Source of the DNA: a virus | IMG/VR virus record: IMGVR_UViG_3300035698_033375 | Span: 1 to 30,008 of that record | DNA: 30,008 bases | Direction: 5' to 3' (one strand) | Position numbers and translations under genes: made by a program | Part shown: positions 17,701 through 24,244 of the stretch, piece after piece | Layout: every line of letters starts with the position of its first letter | Position numbering within the stretch: the first letter of the stretch is position 1 | The notes under the pieces: model-generated | The model's input: only the letters and a program-made list of their open reading frames with translations | The model's database searches: none | Told to the model about the DNA's origin: nothing

Positions 17701-18243
17701 GAACGAAAATTTAAAATATATTCTTTATATCTTCAGGCCGTACATCGTGATGGAATTCCCGCAAGGATTATTAGAAAAAAGCTCCCAGTTGTAAATAATA
17801 AAATTAATAGTATTTTGAACTCGATTGTAGATTTCCAAATTCAATTAAAAGTATTACCAAACGGAGATGTTGTAGAAGAGTTTTATTTTAATGAAGATAG
17901 GTCGGATGCACTCCCTCTTTCTTCTGCTTCGGGCTCTCAAAAATTCATTTCAAGCCTTGTAATCAAAGATGCGCTTCATTACATAAGTAATCTTATAAAA
18001 CCTTCAATTAACATCATAGATGAGGGATTTGGTACTTTAGACGATGAATTAACGTCTGGAATAGTAAATGTTCTTTATTATTTAAAGAATAAATATAAAA
18101 ATGTAGTTGTAATCACTCATAGAAATGAAATTAAAGATTTTATGGACAATATAATTGAAGCATACAAAGATACAAGTTCAATTTCTCAAGAAATTTTGGA
18201 TAAAAATCCAAAAGCTGGGGTAACTAAATTAAATGTTGTTTAA
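14773..18243 (+). CDS. Fused SbcD-SbcC (T4 gp47-gp46 / Mre11-Rad50) nuclease-ATPase (1156 aa)
   Basis: One uninterrupted reading frame holds both halves of the SbcCD complex, which trims and processes DNA ends in recombination-dependent replication. The N-terminal metallophosphoesterase has D8 and H10 (ADIH), GD at 43-44, GNHD at 78-81, H180 and GDIHEH at 214-219. After a linker (about 280-400), the ATPase starts with Walker A GRNYSGKS (434-441). Long coiled-coil arms follow, with the zinc-hook C-P-T-C at 787-790 near the apex. The return arm leads to signature LSSASGSQ (1049-1056), Walker B IIDE with D1083 and E1084, and D-loop GTLDDE. SbcD, Mre11 and gp47 are normally separate proteins of 340-400 residues, and SbcC/gp46 a separate subunit, so the fusion is unusual. 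It is co-transcribed with primase. Confidence 0.92.
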   Translation: MKIAHLADIHVKFSSRHDEYREVFTRLYKDLKSQKPDRITIVGDLNHQKINMSPGSLDLNAELLVNLAKIAPLDIFLGNHDMNLSQKEQGDTISPMLKIIEKFSELLSPMLKAKMNKSYIVSKENVGDIDFSNKGIYFFPDTDFYKINEKLVYGVYSCKDNKLLTLKKKEKDVNYIGFYHGRIYGARGDNGYELFGDDLVNPATFNNFDVVMLGDIHEHQSFREDDSMAYCGSLIQQNNGESINKGYLIWDIEKKTFQRRYILNDFGFAKITIAKGESVEERVDNIQFSNNKKKTKIYVIWEDYEENYSTEKESQIARLIKEKHGCEVVTVSFSALEKAVAENTDVADAKNKETFIEQLVEYVEDIENDFDDDLKEELVTFAKKTDEILEIGEVVTEVKNWDIEDVEISNIFSFDEKPVKIPFNKFRGLTGIFGRNYSGKSNTVKAIVWGLYQYILDDGDAKKIINIYTTSNKGYVKINLVIEGERYRIYRQVITTLKKDGTTSNNYPVSFEKLTFNEDGKEMWVSKISDKRANENTEVKNLIIAAIGSVDDFTKVSLESQGGDGSYINLKQQPKNDLINRYVGLEFFRDRYDYGNDFLKDVKKTQKTLGNIVEVEGEVIQIKVQINTLKKEIQKIEKEKTDAETLKDKIDANILETTKKLKPILEYEGGDVLTIEEIKTKTSKINQEIEFSNNQKSELLVWLFGNFKKELSLDPNLTFEGLTQNFNEEDELFQTEKDKYVKVEKWIKENLAQELVNVEGYDAKIKEMDLEVGQLQAKLLTYKGEQCPTCGHITQQPDPQKYQLCLIEISEKQGISNSYSQAITQNTNAATYNNNITIQQGNLAVLKNSLIIRKNNKDEIKKTIDLFIKSESIIEHNKNVETKTSELDIVKSQIVTKEKEIDKISLNADKIKNNKKAQNYNSNLNDKLEGFQEQSKGYKFSIYNFNQQLVEKNGDLRIEKNNLENFENKYKEIAKEERKFKIYSLYLQAVHRDGIPARIIRKKLPVVNNKINSILNSIVDFQIQLKVLPNGDVVEEFYFNEDRSDALPLSSASGSQKFISSLVIKDALHYISNLIKPSINIIDEGFGTLDDELTSGIVNVLYYLKNKYKNVVVITHRNEIKDFMDNIIEAYKDTSSISQEILDKNPKAGVTKLNVV

Positions 18244-18244
18244 A

Positions 18245-18676
18245 ATGGAAGAGTTACAAGAAAGCAGCTCAAGAAAAAGCGATTTAGAAAAAAGCAACTT
18301 AGTGAAAGCTCAAGTTCAAGCAGAACAAGAGGCAAAAACAATTCTCAATAGAGAAAAGCGAAGGTTTGAGAAACATCAAAAAGAACAAAAAAGAGAACTT
18401 CAATTATTAAATCCTAATATTGAAAAAAACGTAATTGAGTGGTGTAGAAAAAAAGGAGAACAAAACACTTTTGAAGGCTTAATTGAAGACGATGTTTGGT
18501 TTGAAATTAAACCTGGAATATTGACTTTTTCATTAAGAATTAAAAATATAGACTTATTAGAATATCATAAAGAAAATAAAAAGAGTATCAACACCAATGG
18601 TATAGAGCTTTTTGTTTTGCAGAAAAAAGCAAATAAAATTTTACTTGAGTTTATATCCAGGTCTCAAAAATTTTAA
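18245..18676 (+). CDS. Small coiled-coil protein of unknown function (143 aa)
   Basis: I do not recognise a family. Residues 1-60 are strongly charged with lysine, glutamate and glutamine and should form a coiled coil; residues about 65-140 look like a small mixed alpha/beta domain (VWFEIKPGILTFSLRI in the middle). It follows the SbcD-SbcC fusion by one base, so the two are probably translated together and may interact. Another ATG at 18233 lies inside the end of the upstream gene and would add four residues; the ATG at 18245, preceded by TTTAAA, looks more natural. The last 36 bases overlap the end of a converging minus-strand gene. No membrane segment is present. Confidence 0.75.
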   Translation: MEELQESSSRKSDLEKSNLVKAQVQAEQEAKTILNREKRRFEKHQKEQKRELQLLNPNIEKNVIEWCRKKGEQNTFEGLIEDDVWFEIKPGILTFSLRIKNIDLLEYHKENKKSINTNGIELFVLQKKANKILLEFISRSQKF

Positions 18677-19375
18677 CCATGGTTTTTTTGCATATAAGGG
18701 GTCGATTTCTTTTTCATATAATTCTTCTTCTTTAGCCCCAACCTCTTTTGAGTCTTGGTTTTCTGGCGCAGTTGCAGGTGTTATTCCCTGTGGCTTTATG
18801 TCTCGTAATTTGATTGGTTCCCCTTGGTCTGTTCCATCTTTTTCTTCTCTATCTATTTGAAATAGCTGAGCTCTACCGACATCATATTGTTCATCTATGC
18901 TGTTAAATCTTTTATCTCCCTTTTTGTAACCAGGCGGATATTCAAAGAAAAAACTCTCTGTAAACCACATGCTTTTAAATTTCGTATTATCCAAATCAAA
19001 TAATCTCCAAACGCTTGATGCTTCTTGACTTCTTCTTCCTGTGCCTCTTGCTGCTTTCTCAGATTGTCCAGCTAAGTGAAATGCACTTAGTTTCCATTTG
19101 GTTCCAGATTTAGTTTTGTAAACCCCCAAAGTTACAGGTAAAATAATTCTAAATTTAGTAACAGGCATATCTTCGCTTTTATACGAAACTCCAATGGCCC
19201 TTCCTTCTTTAATGGCTTCTCTAATCATATTGACGTCAAAACCAGTTGTTCTTTGCCAGCTTTTGTCATATGCTTGAGTTAAGTCTTGGTTAGAAAACTG
19301 AATAGCTTCATCCAAGGGTTTAATGTTTGCAAGATGCATTAAACGAGATTTATATGATTCTGAAAGGAAATTCAT
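18641..19375 (-). CDS. Unknown protein, possible WYL-like domain (244 aa)
   Basis: Residues about 50-145 loosely follow the WYL pattern of ligand-sensing SH3-like barrels: AIKEGRAIGVSYKS, then FRIILPVTLGVYKTKSGTKW, KLSAFH, and VWRLFDLDNTKF. In WYL domains W-Y-L would sit at the WKLSAF position, which is only partly conserved here. The C-terminal 60 residues are acidic and disordered and end in a lysine- and tryptophan-bearing tail (PWLKFLRPGYKLK). It is the only minus-strand gene in the replication region, between the resolvase/primase/SbcDC unit and the nuclease/helicase unit. The start at 19375 is preferred because longer versions run through the promoter and start of the diverging nuclease gene. 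A TATTTATT box lies only four bases upstream, so a later ATG at 19339 is also possible. Its 3' end overlaps the upstream gene by 36 bases. Confidence 0.7.
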   Translation of the reverse strand: MNFLSESYKSRLMHLANIKPLDEAIQFSNQDLTQAYDKSWQRTTGFDVNMIREAIKEGRAIGVSYKSEDMPVTKFRIILPVTLGVYKTKSGTKWKLSAFHLAGQSEKAARGTGRRSQEASSVWRLFDLDNTKFKSMWFTESFFFEYPPGYKKGDKRFNSIDEQYDVGRAQLFQIDREEKDGTDQGEPIKLRDIKPQGITPATAPENQDSKEVGAKEEELYEKEIDPLYAKKPWLKFLRPGYKLK

Positions 19376-19379
19376 CTTT

Positions 19380-19387
19380 AATAAATA
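19380..19387 (-). promoter_or_regulatory. Late-type promoter box variant TATTTATT (minus strand)
   Basis: Read on the minus strand this is TATTTATT followed by AAAG and the ATG at 19375. The gap of four bases is shorter than at other boxes (11-23), so either the start is leaderless or translation begins at the ATG at 19339. Confidence 0.35.
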
Positions 19388-19398
19388 TGATAATAAAG

Positions 19399-19428
19399 TT
19401 GTTTTTTGGATATTTTTTCTTATATTTG
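19399..19428 (+). promoter_or_regulatory. Host-type promoter (TTG-N19-TATATTTG)
   Basis: TATATTTG at 19421-19428 exactly matches the Bacteroidota -7 box TANNTTTG; a TTG at 19399-19401 lies 19 bases upstream. Sixteen bases follow before the ATG at 19445, giving a short A-rich leader. It should drive the unit from 19445 to 23775. Confidence 0.6.
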
Positions 19429-19444
19429 CAAAAAAGGATTTAAA

Positions 19445-20356
19445 ATGGCAGAAATTAACAAGGATGATTTGCGTAAGCAGCTTAAAGAAGAGAGAAAAGG
19501 TAATATTCACATTAGCTTCAGCGAATTTAGCCTCTACAATCAATGCCCGCAGCAACATTTGATTTACAAGTACTTAGGTCTTGATGAACGACCACCTTCA
19601 ATTCATTTGTATTTTGGAAACGCAGTTCACGAATCTATTGAGATGGCCGTAAAAGAAGGTTATGATATTGATGGTCGTGTTAAATATTTCCGTGACAAGT
19701 TCAAAACTGACATGATGGATAACATGATGGGAACTAAAGATTTCGATGAAACTGAGAACTTCTTAAATCAAGGGGAGAATATTTTACGAATTCTTGATGT
19801 AAAAGAAGTTTTGGGCGGAGATGATGTTTTTTCAGTTGAAGAAGAGCTTTATGAGCCTATTTTTAAAATATTTAGATTTAAAGGATTTATTGATGTTACT
19901 TCCCAAAACCCCCTAACTAAAAGATATCGAATAACAGACTGGAAAACATCTGGAGAAAAATGGTCTTTAAGTAAAAAATTAAAGGATAAAATATTTATGT
20001 GTCAGATGAGACTTTATAAATATTTTTGGGCTAAAAAAAATAATATCCCATTAGACCAAATAGATTGTCGTTATGTTGTTCTAAACAGATTAAAGAATAA
20101 AAAGGACCCTAATGGCGGCTTCGGAGAGGTTCAAATAGTTGACATTGAATCGTCTGAAGATGAGATTTTAGAGGCATTGAATATATTAGCTGAAACTATA
20201 AGAAAGATACATATAGCCAAAGAGTTTCCAAAGGTTAAGTTTACTGGAAACGAGAGGTGGGGATGTATGTTTTGTAAATTTAAAGGCGGAATTCATCCTC
20301 TATGTAATTCTAAATACAATCAATATTTAGAGATATTGGCTGAACATGGAAAATGA
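19445..20356 (+). CDS. Cas4/RecB-like PD-(D/E)XK nuclease with Fe-S cysteines (303 aa)
   Basis: This is a probable DNA exonuclease of the RecB/Cas4 group. The PD-(D/E)XK core is complete: H62 in FGNAVHESIE, D150 in RFKGFIDV, D165 and K167 in YRITDWKTSG, and the Q187-x3-Y191 motif in QMRLYKYF. One cysteine near the N-terminus (C34 in NQCPQQ) and three near the C-terminus (C274, C277 and C287) are placed as in Cas4, AddB and related enzymes that hold a 4Fe-4S cluster around the nuclease domain. There is no adjacent cas gene or repeat array, so a phage recombination role is favoured over CRISPR adaptation. A TTG-initiated longer version from 19406 would include the promoter and is rejected. It heads the unit with three unknown genes and an SNF2 helicase. 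Confidence 0.88.
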   Translation: MAEINKDDLRKQLKEERKGNIHISFSEFSLYNQCPQQHLIYKYLGLDERPPSIHLYFGNAVHESIEMAVKEGYDIDGRVKYFRDKFKTDMMDNMMGTKDFDETENFLNQGENILRILDVKEVLGGDDVFSVEEELYEPIFKIFRFKGFIDVTSQNPLTKRYRITDWKTSGEKWSLSKKLKDKIFMCQMRLYKYFWAKKNNIPLDQIDCRYVVLNRLKNKKDPNGGFGEVQIVDIESSEDEILEALNILAETIRKIHIAKEFPKVKFTGNERWGCMFCKFKGGIHPLCNSKYNQYLEILAEHGK

Positions 20357-20383
20357 TATGATTAGTAAAATAAAAATAAAAAT

Positions 20384-21094
20384 ATGATAAGAAGACAAAA
20401 TTTAAAAGAGCGTATAAAAACTAAATTTGGAATTTTTGTAATAAAAAAAGGCTCTAATTTAATGGCTAAAGGGTTAAATATAGCTACGCAGCCAGTTCGA
20501 TTTACTACAAAAACAGTGAGGCAAATGGTGGGAGAAACTCGTTTTAGAGAAGGCAGCAGGGAACGTGTTATGGTTGAAAGAGACGTAAAAGTAGACGTTA
20601 TAAATAAAGGCACAAAAGAAGAGGGGAATTTTTTATTTGTAACCAGTATAATTCTTTCTCAAGCAAAAAGAGATTATTATAAGTGGCTTAGCGATAATCC
20701 AAGATATAAATTTAATTCAACGGACAACTTCATAGGCCATATCTCCACAATTGCTTCGGCAGAGCCTATTTTAGAGCCAGTTATTAAAACGATTTGGAGT
20801 GAAAAAGAAGTCATTACTGCTATTGACAAAATTAAAGAGCTTAATTTTAAAGAAGATTTAAAATCAATTACAACAAAATATGAAGTTGAGGTTCCTAAGT
20901 CTAAAAGTTATGAAAAAAATTCAATTTTTGAATTTGAGATTGATAGTGGTACGAAAATTAAAATTGAGATAAACAATAAGCACAACGATGAAACTAAGTC
21001 TGATATTACTCAAATGAGTTTGTGTTTAAATGGAGCTAAATTATTACCTAAGCTTATTCCATCAGACGTAGCATCATTTATTAAAAAAACCTAG
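20384..21094 (+). CDS. Unknown protein with basic N-terminus (236 aa)
   Basis: I recognise no family. Residues 1-75 are strongly basic (IRRQNLKERIKTKFGIFVIKK, then further K/R-rich stretches), which fits nucleic-acid binding or attachment to the capsid interior. Residues 75-150 appear helical, and the C-terminal 85 residues (for example EFEIDSGTKIKIEINN) look beta-rich. No membrane segment is present. It sits second in the nuclease-helicase unit, 27 bases after the nuclease and six bases before the next gene, so a role in DNA replication or recombination is a reasonable but unproved inference. Confidence 0.75.
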   Translation: MIRRQNLKERIKTKFGIFVIKKGSNLMAKGLNIATQPVRFTTKTVRQMVGETRFREGSRERVMVERDVKVDVINKGTKEEGNFLFVTSIILSQAKRDYYKWLSDNPRYKFNSTDNFIGHISTIASAEPILEPVIKTIWSEKEVITAIDKIKELNFKEDLKSITTKYEVEVPKSKSYEKNSIFEFEIDSGTKIKIEINNKHNDETKSDITQMSLCLNGAKLLPKLIPSDVASFIKKT

Positions 21095-21100
21095 AAGATT

Positions 21101-21490
21101 ATGGCATATTATAATAAAAAAGAAGTTCTAGCATATGCTGAGAGCGAAAACAAAAAAGCAGAGGATAGAAAACTATCTCCCTTAACTCCTATTGAGAAAA
21201 CTATTGAGCAATTAGATACGGAATCTGAAATCGTAGGTTTTTTCTGGGTGAACATTACTGAGGGGGAAAAAATGAATCTAGAGGGTAAAACTTTTGTTAG
21301 AATTGATTTTAACCTCTATACGGATGATAGATTTGCAATCGACCTGCTTCAAGCACAAAATGATGAGAAAACTGTTTCTGAGATTATAAAAGAAAGAGCA
21401 GTAGAACAGGAAGATGCTAAATCTAAAATTGATGATAAAACTGATGTTGAAAAAGAAATAAAGGACACCGTAAAAAGGAAAGAGAAGTAG
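21101..21490 (+). CDS. Unknown small acidic/lysine-rich protein (129 aa)
   Basis: I recognise no family. A short globular part (about residues 35-85, with EIVGFFWVNITEGE and TFVRIDFNLYTDD) is flanked by charged helical ends; the last 40 residues are rich in lysine, glutamate and aspartate and likely extended or coiled. It lies six bases after one unknown gene and three bases before another in the nuclease-helicase unit, so the three are made together. Confidence 0.72.
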   Translation: MAYYNKKEVLAYAESENKKAEDRKLSPLTPIEKTIEQLDTESEIVGFFWVNITEGEKMNLEGKTFVRIDFNLYTDDRFAIDLLQAQNDEKTVSEIIKERAVEQEDAKSKIDDKTDVEKEIKDTVKRKEK

Positions 21491-21493
21491 AAA

Positions 21494-21829
21494 ATGAATC
21501 TGGAGGAATTGGAAAATTTAAGAAATCTAAATGAATTGGATTTATTGTATTTAATTACAAAAATTTCTCAAGATAGTTATGATGATGCTGAATCGGTTAT
21601 AAGGCAAAAAAGATGGAAAGTACCTGGAGTAAGATTGAGAACTCAAATGCAGGATATTAAGCTGATTGCTGGGATAATTCGTGATAATGTACAGATTAGA
21701 AAAAGCACCAATTGGAATTCTCGAACCCATGCTCTTGAAAAGGCAATTGAGAAAGAGAAAGAAAGGCTTCAGAGAGAATCTGAGTCAATAAAAAAGAAAA
21801 AGAAAAATAGATTATTAAATAATCTTTAA
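21494..21829 (+). CDS. Small basic protein, possible histone H1/Hc1-like DNA-binding (111 aa)
   Basis: This small protein has a helical acidic N-terminus (1-35) and then the segment WKVPGVRLRTQMQDIKLIAG (41-60) followed by IIRDNVQIRK. The G-x-R-x-R-x2-M-x2-I-K arrangement recalls the short basic histone H1/Hc1-like proteins found in Bacteroidota and their phages, but the match is made from memory and is weak. The C-terminus (83-110) is a lysine/arginine-rich coiled coil that could bind DNA. It is co-transcribed with the SNF2 helicase, which starts eight bases later. Alternative: an unrelated phage protein of unknown role. Confidence 0.7.
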   Translation: MNLEELENLRNLNELDLLYLITKISQDSYDDAESVIRQKRWKVPGVRLRTQMQDIKLIAGIIRDNVQIRKSTNWNSRTHALEKAIEKEKERLQRESESIKKKKKNRLLNNL

Positions 21830-21837
21830 GATACAAG

Positions 21838-23775
21838 ATGGCAAAAAAGAAAAAAAAAGAAGTTGTAGAAATAATAGTTAAAATTAGAAAATTAAAAGTT
21901 AACTATGAACTTAGATATGATTTTTTAAAAATCTTATCTGAATACATTAAACGCTTTCCTAAAGAACATAGAAAAGTGCGCAAAGATAGTGTAATTGGCA
22001 TGGATGGGAAGCCTAAGGATGACTGGGTAAGGACTGTTAGCAACGCAAGAATTGGAGAAGTTATTTCTTTTCTTATAGATAATAAAATACGTTTTGCTTT
22101 CGAAAATATTACTAAGGATGTAATGCAAGAGTTGCAAAATCAGTTTTTAGAAAGACAAAGAAAGATTTCTGAGGTTTTAAAGCTAAAAGCAGAAATGCTT
22201 GATGTTAGTGGTGAGAATTACTCATTTATGAAAATTCCCCCGTATGAATATCAAAAAAAAGCAATTAAGTTTTTTGAAATTAATGAAGGAAGAGCAATTC
22301 TTGGAGACCAGCCTGGAGTGGGAAAAACTTGCCCCGCCTTTGCTTATGCTATTAAACACAACTTAAGAACACTGATAATTTGTCCAGCTTCATTAAAATT
22401 AATGTGGAGAAAAGAGATTTTAAAATTTACACCTAAGAAAGCTTTTGTCTATAAATTTAAGCCAAAAAAGAAAAGTAAAATTGTAGCACATAAGAAAGAA
22501 GAGTCTATGTTTCATATTGTTAATTATGAATCTGTAGAAACGTACATCAAAATTGAGTATAGCCACAAGTGTAAGGGCAATATGCTGCAGCCTAATGGCA
22601 AAAATGGAGTTTGTGGATGGGAACAAGTAGATTTGAAAAAAACCTATAAAAAGTGCCCCATATGCGAAAATTCAGGAACAATAAAAAACCGAGCTGTCGG
22701 CCTTGTTGGATTTAAAGATGATATGCATATACCATTAAATCCCGAAGACTATGATTTGATTATAATAGATGAGTGTCATAGAATTAAAGAAATGACAACC
22801 GAATGGACAAAAATTATCCACAAAGCCTTTAAGGTAGTTCCTAAAAAAATATTACTTTCTGGAACTGTAATTAAGAGTAGGCCAATGGAGTTCTTCTCTT
22901 CTTTAAATTTTGTTTTTCCTGAAGAGTGGAAAAATTATCATGACTTTGGGGTTCGATATTGTGCTGGCTATGAAAGTGGCTATGGATGGGATTATAAGGG
23001 TGCATCTAATTTAGAAGAATTATTTACTCGAGTTTCTCCGTATTTTTTAAGGAGATTAAAGAGAGATGTTTTGACCGAATTGCCAGAAAAAACCTATTTG
23101 GACATTCCAATAGAATTAACTGATGCGGAATATAGAGAATATGTAAAATTAGAAAAAGCAGTAAAGAAAGAAATTATTGATGGTAAAGAGGTAATAAAAG
23201 AAGAGGGATTTTTAGAGAAAGTACATAAGCTAAAGGGCTTTACTGGTAGAGCTAAGATGAAAAGAGCAATTGAAATGATTGAAGATGTTGTAGCGACTGG
23301 AGAAAAAGTCGTAATTATTTCAGATTATCAAGAAATTGCTGAAGGTATATTTGCTCACTTTGGAGAGCAAGCAGTCTTACATACAGGCTCCATGTCCGAT
23401 GAAGATAAACAAGAATCTGTAGAAGCATTTCAAGAAGACCCAAAAATTAAAGTATTTTGCGGAATGGTTATAGCATCGGGGGTTGGAATTACCTTAACTG
23501 CATCAAGCAAGATGTATAGAATAGGTTTTGCTTGGACTCCTGCTGATATGGAGCAAATTGAAGACCGTATCCATAGAGCTTCCGCAACTGCTGATAAAAT
23601 AGAAATTATAACTTTAATTTGTCAAGATACAATAGATGAAGATATCAGTGAGCTATTAGAAGATAAAGCCTTCATTGTCACGAAGGCTTTAGATAATAAG
23701 GAATATGAAAAAAATTCTACTGTTTATAATGAAAGTATTTATAAAGAACTTTTAAAAAGAATGTTGACTAATTAG
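21838..23775 (+). CDS. SNF2-type DNA helicase/translocase with inserted zinc ribbon (645 aa)
   Basis: This is a superfamily 2 ATPase that would move on DNA and remodel forks or branched intermediates, similar in role to T4 UvsW. A Q-like motif (YEYQKKAI, from 136) precedes Walker A GDQPGVGKT (156-164). Motif II is DECH (311-314) within LIIIDECHRIKE, motif III is LLSGT (339-343), and the C-terminal RecA domain ends with GVGITLTASSKMYRIGFAW and the arginine-finger motif QIEDRIHRASA. Between motifs Ia and II an insertion carries four cysteines (C245, C259, C273, C276) arranged as a zinc ribbon. Residues 1-130 are basic and unassigned. The order and the D-R-I-H-R motif fit the SNF2/SMARCAL1 branch. 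It ends the unit begun at 19445 and overlaps the end of a converging membrane-protein gene by eight bases. Confidence 0.9.
   Translation: MAKKKKKEVVEIIVKIRKLKVNYELRYDFLKILSEYIKRFPKEHRKVRKDSVIGMDGKPKDDWVRTVSNARIGEVISFLIDNKIRFAFENITKDVMQELQNQFLERQRKISEVLKLKAEMLDVSGENYSFMKIPPYEYQKKAIKFFEINEGRAILGDQPGVGKTCPAFAYAIKHNLRTLIICPASLKLMWRKEILKFTPKKAFVYKFKPKKKSKIVAHKKEESMFHIVNYESVETYIKIEYSHKCKGNMLQPNGKNGVCGWEQVDLKKTYKKCPICENSGTIKNRAVGLVGFKDDMHIPLNPEDYDLIIIDECHRIKEMTTEWTKIIHKAFKVVPKKILLSGTVIKSRPMEFFSSLNFVFPEEWKNYHDFGVRYCAGYESGYGWDYKGASNLEELFTRVSPYFLRRLKRDVLTELPEKTYLDIPIELTDAEYREYVKLEKAVKKEIIDGKEVIKEEGFLEKVHKLKGFTGRAKMKRAIEMIEDVVATGEKVVIISDYQEIAEGIFAHFGEQAVLHTGSMSDEDKQESVEAFQEDPKIKVFCGMVIASGVGITLTASSKMYRIGFAWTPADMEQIEDRIHRASATADKIEIITLICQDTIDEDISELLEDKAFIVTKALDNKEYEKNSTVYNESIYKELLKRMLTN
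23664..23691. other. Perfect 10-bp stem-loop inside the helicase gene
   Basis: TAAAGCCTTC (23664-23673) and GAAGGCTTTA (23682-23691) pair perfectly around an 8-base loop, in the coding sequence about 85 bases before the helicase stop. No T-run follows on either strand, so it is not a standard terminator. It also lies just past the end of the converging minus-strand gene. Confidence 0.6.
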
Positions 23776-24118
23776 AACTAAAGTAGTCTAAGTCTTTTTT
23801 AATGCTTTCTATTACCTCTGAATTTAAAGAAATGTTTTGAAGGCTTTTATATGCTTTTTTCAACATAAATGCTGCAAGTCCAAGAGCAAAAGCTGCGGCT
23901 AAAAATTTTGCACTTAACAAAGTAACAAGACATAAGACAATAGAAATTGTAAACAATACTGAATGAAGCTTCAAACTAGACCTTGAGTCTTCGTTTTCTT
24001 TTTCATACTTAACAACACAGTCTTGCATTTCTCTCACGTCATCATAAGACATGTTTTCAATAATCTTTAGTTCTTCTGTTCTAAAGTCAAATTCTGTACT
24101 ATTTTCTATCTTTTTCAT
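23768..24118 (-). CDS. Small two-helix membrane protein, holin candidate (116 aa)
   Basis: Residues 1-50 are acidic and helical; two hydrophobic segments follow (about 52-70, LHSVLFTISIVLCLVTLLS, and 72-87, FLAAAFALGLAAFMLK) with a very short turn, and a polar C-terminal tail of 28 residues. This hairpin topology is that of many class II holins and of small phage membrane proteins generally. The endolysin gene lies 1.3 kb away on the other strand and has no export signal, so a holin is needed somewhere nearby. There is no sequence motif that proves the role. No clear promoter box is seen upstream (24119-24180). It overlaps the converging helicase gene by eight bases. Confidence 0.75.
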   Translation of the reverse strand: MKKIENSTEFDFRTEELKIIENMSYDDVREMQDCVVKYEKENEDSRSSLKLHSVLFTISIVLCLVTLLSAKFLAAAFALGLAAFMLKKAYKSLQNISLNSEVIESIKKDLDYFSSN

Positions 24119-24244
24119 AAGTCTGTTTTTAAATTAATATCGCTTCTTTATATTATATACGTAAAAATGTTGAAAAAAGTTTCTTATTTTTAAATAAATA
24201 TTTTAATTTATGTTTTTTTTTGATATTTATAAAAAAATAAAACT
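24119..24244. other. Divergent intergenic region
   Basis: This AT-rich gap of 126 bases separates the minus-strand membrane protein from the plus-strand coiled-coil gene. The only signal I can assign is the late-type box at 24224-24231 facing right. Nothing matching either promoter class faces left with normal spacing. Confidence 0.5.
24224..24231 (+). promoter_or_regulatory. Late-type promoter box TATTTATA
   Basis: TATTTATA is followed by seven A/T-rich bases and an ATAAAACT leader; 13 bases separate it from the ATG at 24245. Same arrangement as the boxes before structural genes. Confidence 0.6.

Noticed and set aside
19406-19444. Longer nuclease from a TTG at 19406
   Set aside because: The added 13 residues span the exact TATATTTG promoter box, and the ATG at 19445 has an A-rich leader.
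19376-19558. Longer version of the minus-strand 244-residue gene, starting at 19558
   Set aside because: It would run through the promoter and the first codons of the diverging nuclease gene; the extra residues look like translated non-coding sequence.
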